64,000 bases of DNA, taken from positions 6,772,524 through 6,836,523 of the forward strand of contig NC_088647.1 in the NCBI RefSeq assembly GCF_964019385.1, written 5' to 3'. This stretch comes from Sycon ciliatum. Its lineage: Eukaryota; Porifera; Calcarea; Leucosolenida; Sycettidae. Of the stretch, positions 12,701 through 54,952 are shown one piece after another (within the stretch, counting starts at the first letter, position 1; each line of letters opens with the position of its first letter). The position numbers and the translations under genes are program-made. Below the pieces are notes generated by a model. That model saw nothing but the letters and a program-made list of their open reading frames with translations, had not been told where the DNA came from and did no database searches.

Positions 12701-15700
12701 TAGCACCTAAGGTCGGTTTTCGCAGAGCACTGGTCAACTGGTGAAATTTTAATTTTTGCCTTAACTTCCCCTTTAAACTTTCCTAGGAGTGATCTGCTGT
12801 GTGTATATGCAAGAGTACATGAAACCCAGAGTGTGCAGCTTGGGGCCTTTTCTACTATGGGTGTCTGTGATTACATCATATTTGGCGCAGATCTGAGGCG
12901 CGAAATGGCGTAGTGTGTACAGCTGAACTGCAGTTGTGCAGAAAAAGACCTGCTTGAATCCTGCTTGTACGCACTGCATCACTAAAATGATGTTATCATG
13001 CCGTGATAATGTAATCAAGCCGTGATAGCAACCCATCCGAGCTGCACACTCTGGTTTTCATGTACTCTTGGTATAATGTGTACGTGTGCGTTTGTCTGTG
13101 TGTCCCAGCAATCACATCTGCTTCATTGCCGACTCCAGCGGGCACAACCTCTGCCACGTGATAGGCCCAGATAAGGCAACGGTGAGTGCCATGCATTCCC
13201 AACCACGCCGAACACCACTGCAGGTTAACGTCCGTGCAAGGGTTGCTTGATTTTTAGCGAACCGACTGTGCATTTGTATACCGCAGGCTTTCAACGCACC
13301 TAAACAATAATAAACCCTTTTTGAGGCAAAGACTTTCGGTGGGGTCCGCCAATGAATACCGACCGAGCCTTGCACAAAAGCCGTATTTGAATGGAAACAG
13401 GCCTCTAATAGAAGCCGCATTTTTACACAAATCAAATCGAAAGCTGCAAAGTAGCCACGGCTTCAAAACGTGACAACACCGGTGCAGTGCAGGGAATAAT
13501 ACGATATGGCCAGGATCGTCTTGTGTACAAAAAAATTCACGTTTCGCGTGAGACTTGGCCAAAGGCCGAGTTTTCCGCATCCGCAGGAACGCCACCCTCT
13601 CAAGGCTAGATGTATAAGGCGTCGCAGGTGAAAGTGATCTGTTGGTAATCGTATATACAGTCAACTTCGCTAATAACGACTTCGGATATAACGACAATTC
13701 GCGAATAACGACAGAATTTCCATGCCCAGAGCAAAGTCCCATCTAACTGTATACATTTAACTTCGGATATAACGACTATCTGAATAACGCCAGTTCGCGA
13801 ATAGCGACATGATTTTAGTGCCCCGAGGTCATATTCACTGCTTGAATACAGACTTTCTGGGTTTTTGACAGCTATTTCAAGTACCTGTCATGCAGAAGTA
13901 CCAGAACCCGTGGCGATGGATAAGGCACACATACAAGAAGATACAGCCAGGGGGGAGGGGGGCTTTTTCTTTTGCTTCAAAATACATGTAGTTGGAATGA
14001 TCAGTACATGTAGTTGTACATGATTGCACATTAATCTTCATACATGTACATGAACATGTCCCTGTAGATGGCTCCAAAAGGCTAATTTTTCAATTTATTT
14101 CCCTTGGATATTGACTTTATAGTTTCTTTCAATAGATGACTTGCACAAAGATTGTCTGGGTTCGAGACGGGGCAAGTGCACCTTCTGACTCTGACTTCCC
14201 CACCTTTTGAGTTCGTGACTTTCGAAGTTTCGCTTTTTGCCTGACGAACACTGAGCTAGTTTTTTTGGCTAGAGAGTAGAGTTGTTTTGATTCGGCTTGT
14301 ATCGTCATGCCGAAGCGCTGCTACGCTCATGAATGCACTAGCAGACGAGAGATGGAACTGAGGCTCCCATTCCATACGTTCCTTTTGGAGCCGGCCGGCC
14401 GGGAGGCAGAAAAAATGAGGGGATATTATTTTAGTATCATTAGTGTAGGCTGCAACAAGCACGTCGTGGTCCTGAAGTGTGACTACTTTCCCGCAGTGGA
14501 AGTGAAGTCAAGCACAACGAAAGTTTGTGGACGTCTGAGAAAGAACTCGATTCCCTTCGATTCGGCTGCACTAGCTCCAGAGCGACCCCAGTCTCCTGAG
14601 GACAGACTGCGGAGAGGCCAGGAATGGAAGCCCAAACCACGAAAATGAGGGGTGGAAGGACTGAGTGTGAGAGCCAGATGGCCTTTAGTAGTACTTCAAG
14701 TAGTATCTGAGTTGAAGGAGAGAACAAGTGTGCTGGAGAAACGCTGCGAAGTCCTCAGGCCTGATGTGTACTAGCTACTGTTGAAGTCTCACTTGTTCCG
14801 ATATGAACACTTCATCAGCCCTGACTCTGAGCAGCTGTATCTAGACTTGGACTTAGGCCAGAGACATAGCATTGTAAACCTTACTGAAGCCATTATGTAT
14901 CCAATGCCTGGCTCTAGTGAGAAAGCAGTTTGCCGCAGGCTCGCAAACTATGATTGAATCAGGGAGTGGTGGAAAGTCACATTATACCTCCCCATGATTA
15001 GTTGGTAATGACGACGATGCGGCTCCGGCTGGGTTTCAGTCTTAGAAAGGATTTGTTGGAGCATCATCAAACAGTGCATTCGCATTCATCATACACTGGC
15101 TCCGTTGCCTACAGTAATTCACATTTTGACGGGGCGCGCTGGGAGGATACGGAAGGAGCGGCGGGAACCATTGGAGTGCTCATGATGCTGGTTAGCGGAG
15201 ACCGATGAGTCAGGAACGGGAACGCAACCGCACTACTGTACAGATCAGGAAGCGATGGAAGAGTTGAAACTGCTCAGCCTTCCATGCCATGTACAGGGAC
15301 ACAAGCGTAAAAATGGCTACATTTCAAAAGTGAACTGGCGATGGCATTGTGTGGCGACGAACACAACTGCAACTGTTCAAATTTCAGCATTTCGAACATT
15401 ATGCTTCCCATGATAACTCACCGAATGGCTCACATGACGGAGTTGTACATTACCAGGCTAGGATTATCATTTGCTATATTTATGGATAGTCCTTGAGTTT
15501 TCAGATGAAGTGCTTTATCTTTTACCTGTCGTTCCTTTAGTATGGCACAATGTCCATGGCTGCTTCCTTGTCTTCATAACAGACTGGTATAATCAGCATG
15601 ATTCTGCTTTTTTTTAGAAGAAATAAAACTTTCCTTTGGGAAAGGAAGCCCAGAAACGTCAACCCCCATGGACTGTGCTTTATGACTCTCGTCCATCGAC

Positions 15701-16817
15701 GTTAACCGTCGCAATCAAAATAATAGGAGATCCTCCAGATAGGCGTTAGCCTTTGGGTAATCCTGAAATAAAGATTCTTATTATTAATAACTGCTGCATG
15801 TATGTTGTGCTGTGCGAACCGTACAAGATTTTTACAGCTCACCCACGCTATATCCCGTACCGTTAGCGTTACATTGAATATGAACTAGGCTAGCACAGTT
15901 ATCTGGTTATCCTTCGTTCTTTTGATGGCGGCGGGTAGCATGGAACTTGACGTGTTCTTGGGATCCTCGTGCAACACTTGCTGTTCCCGGATGCCATATT
16001 ATTGGGTGCATCGAGGTTGCTTCTATGCTCACTGTTGTTTAGTAAGACAATTTTTTATAACTGTTTCACCGAAGAATAAGGCAAAAGTATTTTGGGTTGG
16101 TTTGGACGCCTGGCTTCTCTTCACATAATAATACAGTCATGTACTTCCACTCAGGGAGTAGTACAATACCTGCTTCCACTAACCCTACAAGTGCACATGC
16201 ATGACTCATGAGCTGCTGAAGACAGTGACGGTACTGATCATGTACATGTACATGCCGTGCACCGTTCATTCATGCTGACACTAGTCTACAGACGGTGTAG
16301 GGTGCCCGCAGTGTAGCCTGGGTGCACAGGGTGCACTTGCCCCGTCTCACTCGCGGCTCGGATCTTTGTGCAAGTCATCTATTGCAATACGAAAATAAAG
16401 TACAAATTGACGTGGAGCATGAAAAGAGCTTCATTTCGATATGCATGTCATACTATACAAAATATGGGTTCACATACATTCAAATGGGACTTCGGATATA
16501 AGGACACTTCGCGAATAAGGACACTTTTCTGAAGCCCCGCCGAATGTCGTTATTCGCAAAGTTGACTGTACCTCGGCAGTGTGCAAGACAGCACATATGG
16601 AAGCCTGTGGAAATCCGAGAAATTTTGCAAACACTGTATTCCGCAGCGTTTGTGCCCGACTTGGTGGTAGCGTGTTGATTGTGGTATTGTTGTGCTGTGT
16701 GTTGCGGTGTAGGTGTCCCTAGCGGGAGTGTTGTCCAGCATTGAAGCAGCCATCGAGGAGCACGCAGAACGCATGTGTGGCGGACGACAAGTCGTGCTCA
16801 ACGACACTTCCAAGTAA
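1..16817 (+). CDS. Fe65/APBB-like adaptor with three PTB domains (5' end outside window)
   Basis: Twelve exons join in frame: 1-25, 3459-3808, 4706-4786, 5225-5337, 6242-6309, 6835-6943, 7481-7654, 8140-8196, 8700-8807, 9793-9929, 13109-13181, 16713-16817 (stop TAA 16815-16817), giving 465 aa in the window. All introns are GT-AG and all phases agree. The first 25 bases read WGVSKTDP plus two bases of a Tyr codon; exon 2 continues FAFVARDQTTQ, matching the late strands of Fe65 PTB1. Exons 3-7 form PTB2, with the Fe65-like stretch RIRFLTFLGMGSD and the C-terminal helix ending SACKARFQRVVD. A Pro/Ala linker follows, then exons 8-12 encode a third PTB-like domain (AAKYYGSEDV, NGVHLSDAKSKF, IDKITFVTV, HNLCHVIGP, final helix). 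Known Fe65 proteins (WW plus two PTBs) bind APP-type NPxY tails and act at membranes and in the nucleus. The WW domain and PTB1 start would lie upstream of base 1. Family call is firm; the third domain is by pattern only. Confidence 0.82.
26..3458 (+). other. Intron 1 of the Fe65-like gene
   Basis: A 3.4-kb interval between the partial first exon (donor GTGAGT at 26) and the PTB1 exon (acceptor AG at 3457-3458). It holds a poly-C tract at 299-314, short purine and (TG)n runs just before the acceptor, and no coding signal I can support. Consensus-like donors at about 2585 and 2941 have no recognisable exon in front of them. Confidence 0.6.
3900..4242. mobile_element. MITE with CAGGGCTGCCA-type terminal inverted repeats
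   Basis: The left end begins CAGGGCTGCCACACTTGG and the right end is its inverted counterpart AAGTGGCAGCCCTG. Similar CAATA bases lie on both sides, which may be a short target duplication. It sits in the intron between the PTB1 exon and the next exon. No coding capacity. Confidence 0.55.
4619..4702 (+). repeat. (CT)n microsatellite abutting an acceptor site
   Basis: A CT dinucleotide run directly precedes the AG of the exon starting at 4706, so it serves as the polypyrimidine tract of that 3' splice site. Confidence 0.9.
5373..5597. repeat. 18-bp minisatellite, about 12 copies
   Basis: The unit is CATCCTAACCATACACAT, with a recurring C-to-G variant (CCTAA/GCTAA). Copies are otherwise nearly identical. 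It starts about 35 bp after the donor of exon 5225-5337, inside the intron. Confidence 0.92.
5691..6024. mobile_element. MITE-like element with TATAAGTCGAC inverted ends
   Basis: GGGTATAAGTCGACC and CCGGTTATAAGTCGAC on the left are mirrored by GTCGACCTATAACCGG on the right. Between them lies a dispersed segment (about 5805-5925), also found at 13533-13630. Intronic; no coding capacity. Confidence 0.45.
5805..5925 (+). repeat. Dispersed repeat, copy 1
   Basis: Shares GCGTGAGACT-GG, CGAGTTTTCCGCATCCGC and GGAACGCCACC with 13533-13630. The CAGCGCCTAA-CGGTGGG end recurs at about 50398-50416 within a tRNA-derived repeat, so this may be part of a SINE family. Confidence 0.55.
6346..6408. mobile_element. 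Short hairpin MITE remnant
   Basis: CCTGGGTTTAACGACCAC is followed closely by its inverted partner GTGGTCGCTTAAACCAGG. This is a 60-bp foldback in the intron after the exon ending at 6309. Confidence 0.45.
6727..6782 (+). repeat. (GT)n microsatellite
   Basis: About 27 GT units, ending roughly 50 bp before the exon that starts at 6835. Confidence 0.92.
7744..7870. repeat. 55-bp tandem repeat, just over two copies
   Basis: The unit runs from GGAACCAACATGG to GGTTTGAATGGAGT. Two copies differ at several positions and a third partial copy begins GGAAGCAACATGG. Intronic. Confidence 0.75.
8497..8572 (+). repeat. tRNA-derived SINE head (tRNA-like, probably not a functional tRNA)
   Basis: An A-box-like TAGCTCAGTGGTTAGAGC and a B-box GGTTCGAGTCC stand at tRNA spacing. 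The anticodon stem TCGCT/AGCGA pairs perfectly. However, the loop AGCTACA lacks U33, the T-stem has a central mismatch and the acceptor stem has two mismatches. The segment lies in the intron before exon 8700-8807. Confidence 0.55.
8863..9342. mobile_element. Foldback element with identical 140-bp arms
   Basis: Arm 8863-9002 and arm 9203-9342 are exact reverse complements by eye, separated by a 200-bp spacer. A 14-bp direct repeat TTGATTTTTATTTT lies at 8852-8865 and 9365-9378. No ORF. It sits in the intron between exons 8700-8807 and 9793-9929. Confidence 0.85.
10281..12774. mobile_element. Large foldback transposon, interrupted by a second element
   Basis: The ends AAAGGGGAAGTTAAGGC and GCCTTAACTTCCCCTTT are inverted, and TTAA occurs at both borders (10279-10282, 12773-12776). 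The arms, about 10318-10625 and 10804-11110, are near-perfect inverted copies. Each arm is itself two degenerate direct repeats (motif GCTGAGTCGA-TGGT at 10337 and 10540) and carries a TATAAAAG box. A second copy at 45617-46480 has no insertion. Here a 1625-bp element occupies 11111-12735. Confidence 0.8.
11111..12735. mobile_element. 1.6-kb inverted-repeat transposon nested in the foldback element
   Basis: About 34-bp terminal inverted repeats share GCTCTGCGAAAACCGACC followed by TTAGGTGCT. The element is bordered by the direct repeat AACT (11107-11110 and 12736-12739). In the related copy at 46436-46445 the junction reads ACTACAACTGGTGAAA uninterrupted, which is the empty site. Short ORFs occur inside (for example 11215-11305 and 12004-12513 on +), but I recognise no transposase; it may be non-autonomous or decayed. 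Confidence 0.8.
12809..13073. mobile_element. MITE with CAAGAGTACATGAAA ends, uninterrupted copy
   Basis: The ends CAAGAGTACATGAAACCCAG and its inverse (TTTCATGTACTCTTG) bound about 265 bp. The internal sequence matches 28986-29061 joined to 36413-36596, the copy split by the BEL element. It ends just 36 bp before the exon at 13109. Confidence 0.82.
13533..13630 (+). repeat. Dispersed repeat, copy 2
   Basis: Same orientation and core as 5805-5925 (GCGTGAGACTTGG, CGAGTTTTCCGCATCCGC). It lies immediately before the pogo-like inverted-repeat end at 13658. Confidence 0.55.
14307..14648 (+). pseudogene. Possible THAP-type zinc-finger remnant
   Basis: The 113-codon frame begins MPKRCYAHECTSR, followed by LPFHTF and, after an unalignable middle, KCDYFPAVEV and GRLRKNSIPFD. 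This loosely follows the THAP order (Cys-x4-Cys, later Cys, basic stretch before a Pro). The spacing is broken and the CxxH pair is not convincing. It lies inside a transposon, which fits a decayed transposase-derived THAP domain. A chance resemblance is possible. Confidence 0.3.
15640..15790 (+). repeat. Non-LTR retrotransposon-like 3' end
   Basis: A run ending GGGTAATCCTGAAATAAAG then TTCTTATTATTAATAA resembles a LINE or SINE tail with a short AT microsatellite. The body is not recognisable. Confidence 0.35.
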
Positions 16818-17116
16818 TGACCCATCGAATGGAAACGATCAAATATGCCGTGTAGATACTTTACCTGAATCGAATGTGACTCAAATAACAGATCTTTCGC
16901 CCCTAGGCTTCTTCATCTCATAAGTATATTTGTCTAGAAATCAAGCTTGACTATTTCATTGCTGCTTCTTTTGACTGTTTCATCACTGCTTCAAACTTCT
17001 GCTGACCTTGACTAACTAATTTTTTATCAAACAAGGCACTCTTGACAACTTCAAATCATATCTTTACTACCATTCGTAATTATTTTTTACACGTCACTGA
17101 TGATGAAAGTGGTAAG
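16818..17116. other. 3' flank of the Fe65-like gene
   Basis: AT-rich sequence after the stop codon. I see no canonical AATAAA on the + strand before the MITE at 17117, so the end of the transcript cannot be placed. Confidence 0.5.
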
Positions 17117-17693
17117 GCCACCTAGAATTAATTCGTTGTTTCGGGTCACTTCACTCATCCGTACCAGGGTCGGTCGGTCGGGTTTATTTTTTATTTTATT
17201 TTATTTTTTATTTTTGTTTACGTCCATGTGCATGTATGGTACATCGAATAGCTTTTGAAGTTTTGTCCACCTAGCCAGTCGATCAAATCTGACTGTAGAG
17301 TGTAGTGTAGATAATCCAGCGCAGTCATTGTCCCATCAGATCCAGGTAGGTCCCCTCCAGGACCAGATCTTGGCCTCGCTGGCAAACGAGTCTGACGAGC
17401 AGCTCTCATCTTGAAAACAGCGACAAGGTGGCGGAGCTGATGCTGTTTCAGGACCGATTGCGGATCGGAGATAGAAGACAACGACGTTACGTCGTCACCA
17501 AGCGCTGCATCCTGTCATTTGGCTAGCCATGGCTGCTTCTGAGGTGGATATCTGGACTGCTATTATTAGGGTCGCGCCTGTACATAGTGTAGTCTGTACA
17601 TTTGCATGCACTATAAAAAAAAACATTTTGCGGTCGGGTGAAAAAAGACGGTCGGTCGGGTGACCCGAAACAACGAATTAATTCTGGATGGCC
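17117..17693. mobile_element. MITE with long inverted ends
   Basis: GGCCACCTAGAATTAATTCG at the left and CGAATTAATTCTGGATGGCC at the right are inverted. Both continue into CGTTGTTTCGGGTCA and then GTCGGTCGG subterminal motifs. About 577 bp, between the two convergent genes. Confidence 0.75.
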
Positions 17694-17740
17694 TAAATGT
17701 CTTTTTTTTTCTTTTTCTCCGTGTCACCGGTGGACCTGGG

Positions 17741-18023
17741 GCACACGGGCAGAACGAGAGAATATTTTCACAAGTTTTTTATTGCAGCCGTAAAATAATT
17801 ATGTGACAATAGCACCACTCGAGACGGATGCAACAAGTAATAATAGTAGTAGTACGAAACAGCCTGTTACGACGGCACACTGGGGCACACGGGCAGAACG
17901 AGAGAATATTTTCACAAGTTTTTTATTGCAGCCGTAAAATAATTATGTGACAATAGCACCACTCGAGACGGATGCAACAAGTAATAATAGTAGTAGTACG
18001 AAACAGCCTGTTACGACGGCACA
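17741..18023. repeat. 139-bp tandem duplication containing the ubinuclein poly(A) signal
   Basis: The block from GGGGCACACGGGCAGAACGA to ACGACGGCACACTGGG is present twice, nearly or fully identical. Each copy carries TTTATT (AATAAA on the - strand) at 17778-17783 and 17922-17927, so the - strand ubinuclein transcript has two equivalent poly(A) signals 300-500 nt beyond its stop. Confidence 0.8.
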
Positions 18024-18283
18024 CTGGGATAACAAAACAATAATGAAAAATCGATGAGCCGGAGAAAAAAGGGTCACAGCCGATTATTATAAGGCCACAC
18101 GGGCATAAAGAAGGATAATGAAAGATCCATGAGCCGGAGAAAAGGTCAGCCGGAGAAACTTTAAAAAATGAAAAGAAAACGATAAACCAATCGGACGCAA
18201 TGCGGGGTAAACCGATTTCACTAGTGTACAGTTACAGGTACCACAACTTACTTCACAACTTCAATTCCAGTGCAGACAATTAT

Positions 18284-47850
<29,567 letters not shown>

Positions 47851-48819
47851 ACTCTTCCACAAAGGGCAAATTGACGAAATCCTATACAGAAAACGGCAAA
47901 CTAGCCCTTTGGAGTCAAGAGCACATCTGCTGGGTATACAACAACTGCATTATACAGTGATGTGCATGCTTTTCAGAATGCTTCGCACCTCAATCACTTT
48001 GCTTCAACAAAACTGCACTCAACACTCCACTGCAGCCCAAAACATGGCACAAAAGTTGGTCTAAACTTCAGAATAACGAAGTGCGCATGCCTCGCTGCGG
48101 TGGTGCCTATGACAACACCAATGAGCGCGCTGATTCTCTGCGGGTTCTACACTCTGATGCGCTATCCAGCACTTTTATATCAAAACTGCAGCTAGCTCAA
48201 CAGACAACACCCTGCATGGTCGCTAGTACTAGTACTACGGGTCGAGTGGTACATGTACCGGTACTAACGCCTACTGTAGCGCTGATTTTACAGTGTAGAT
48301 CTCCCACCATGTACCAGCATGCTAGCAGTAGATCTACAGTAACTTTTTACTTGTACTTGTAGTAAAGTGTAAGCTACGAGTCGTAGATCTACTGCATGCA
48401 GTCACAGTGCAGTGCTAGTGCAGTGTAGATCTACACGGATCAGCCACACGTACACGCAGTGCAGTGCACACGTCATACCAAGAGTACATAACCCCGGGGG
48501 GTTATGTACTCTTGGTCATACTCAACCACTTCTGTGTGTGTACGTGTGTGTGTCTTCATCACTGATCATGCATGCATGCTGCTGGTCGATTTTTTGAACA
48601 GTTTTTACCTTGTCTGACACGGCTTGTGCTTTATCAGAGTTTATGTAATCAGTTATCTACGTCACATTGCATTGTATATTGTGCTGTTGACGTGTTGTTG
48701 CAGTTTGCAGCCAATGCAGAGTTTTCTCCTGTGCCTGTGGCCTGTGCTTGGATACTGGATAGATTTCAAACTCTTGAGGATCTCGAAATATTGCAAAGGT
48801 CTTTAGCACTCTTTCAACA
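47851..48819. promoter_or_regulatory. Divergent intergenic region between ubinuclein and RBX1
   Basis: 969 bp separate the two start codons, which point away from each other, so both promoters should lie here. I see no convincing TATA box. A palindrome of the CAAGAGTACAT family, CCAAGAGTACATAACC facing GGTTATGTACTCTTGG, sits at 48478-48517 and many short CTAGTAC/GTACATG words precede it. Confidence 0.55.
48478..48517. repeat. Palindrome of MITE-end sequence
   Basis: CCAAGAGTACATAACCCC and GGGGTTATGTACTCTTGG meet head to head. The outer 12 bases match the termini of the MITEs at 12809 and 28986, so this may be a solo-end remnant. Confidence 0.6.
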
Positions 48820-53336
<4,517 letters not shown>

Positions 53337-54952
53337 TATGCTTCACCGTATTGGTGTATGCCAGTGGTAGATGCTCCGGACCTGAACTTTAAAGAGCTAC
53401 CACTGTGCATGCCGACGGGTCTTCGCTGCCGAATGCAATGGCCAGTGACATACCGTACGTCCCTGGGTGGTGGTTGTGTTGCTGTTTTTTTCTTCTTTTC
53501 TCTCTTTCTTTACACTGACCTGTACATACCTATCTGTGGATGTATTGCGGCACCGGGTCCGTGTGTGTGTGCGTGCGTGTGTGTGTGTAGGTTTTATGCA
53601 ATGTACATTGCTGGTTTTCTTTCTTTCTTGTCGTAGTGCGTCCATTATGATTTTTCCTTTGACGTCATGTCTGTGCATAGGTCACACGACTCTTGTGTCA
53701 TGATACTGCTTCGCATTTGGTGTGTATATTTCTGGCGTGCTGTTGATTTGTTGCCATCTGCTGCTTGTCCCAACGCCTACACATTGAGTGTTCTCATTTT
53801 TACACCATAATTTAGAGTTCTGCGCCCATTTTATCAGATATACGTCCATGTCTTCTTGTATTCTTATTCTGTATCCCAGTGTATCTTATGAGTCATTCAC
53901 ATTAGGGCTAGATTGTTGTGTGCTTTGTGTCCCCTCCTTGTTTTCCTGGACTTAACCTTAGAAGTCACACTCGCTCTGTTTAAAAATGCGTTGAGAGCAA
54001 ACATTGCTTTTTATCCTGGTATGCGGTTGTTACTTTGACATGCGTGTGCGTGCGTGTACGTGTCTGACACTCACTTTCTTTTTGGATACCTCTCCCCGTT
54101 ACGTTAGCCTGCATGAGACCCGAATGACCAAATTCTGCCGGTGAGCGGTGTGTCTGTGTGTGCATGCATGCACGCATGTACTCAAGTATGCATGCATGAG
54201 TACAGGTGCCTGCTGAGGTGGTATTCAGGGAAGTACCTGCATGTAGTAGCAGCAGCAGCATCACTCAAAGTCTGCCATCATTTATAGCAGGCACGTACGT
54301 ACATGTATGTAAATATTGAATTTCTTTGATCTGTTCAAAAGCGAGAGAGAGGGAGAGAGAAAATAGCAAGCTATAATTGGCAGTTGAAGGTTTAGAAATC
54401 CTAAGTAGATGACACTAGCATAATCTCTTGTGATATTTGTTAGGAACAGCGTCCCTTTGAGTTCTATTGTTTAAAAAAATTCAATCCATAATTATATTTT
54501 TTGAATCACGAAAATCAAGCCGCCTGAAAAGCTGGTAAAGTACAGGCTGGGTATGTATGGTCTTGGGTGGTCAGGAAGGCCATACGAAATAGGTCTTCTT
54601 GAAGCCATTATTCGCATGTGATCACGGGGAAATACCTGCTTCAAAAGGCAAGGGTATATGTTTAGCTACAGGCAAGCACTTTATTTCTACATAAATAATA
54701 GTTCAAAGTAGCACAGAATTAACAATCATGATATTATTGCAACGTTGAGAGATAAGTACGCGTATGCAAGATTTGCCGGTGAGATCAAGATGAATTTAGC
54801 TTTGTGTTCATGCTGAAAGTGTCTTACTTCCAGACGCCGTACGAGGCGCTCAGCGTTGCTTGTCTGGCACAATTAGCATAGTACTACGCTGCTAGACTAC
54901 GCATGTGTTGCCATGACCATGAGTTTGTTGCCATGGTGCTTTAGATGGAGTA
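53337..54952. other. Convergent intergenic region between RBX1 and the MEGF-like gene
   Basis: 1.6 kb holding both 3' ends. AATAAA on the - strand at 54685-54680 is a plausible poly(A) signal for the MEGF-like gene, 270 nt beyond its stop. No canonical + strand signal for RBX1 was identified. Short CA/GC-rich and GAGA tracts occur; no gene is seen. Confidence 0.55.
54680..54685 (-). terminator. Candidate poly(A) signal of the MEGF-like gene
   Basis: TTTATT on + reads AATAAA on the - strand, 268-273 nt after the stop codon. Confidence 0.5.

Larger units (their letters stand above)
13658..16568. mobile_element. 2.9-kb pogo/Tigger-like inverted-repeat element (decayed)
   Basis: The left end CAGTCAACTTCGCTAATAACGAC and the right end (inverse of CAGTCAACTTTGCGAATAACGAC) are flanked by TA on both sides, as in pogo/Tigger transposons. 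Subterminal AACTTCGGATATAACGAC-type repeats occur at both ends. Inside is a second inverted pair (14130-14182 and 16330-16384, GACGGGGCAAGTGCACC), suggesting a nested element. No intact transposase was seen. Confidence 0.6.

Noticed and set aside
53467-53703. Open frames downstream of RBX1 (for example 53358-53636)
   Set aside because: Cover a TTTCTT-rich and GTGT-rich 3' region, with no splice context or homology; probably 3' UTR or intergenic.
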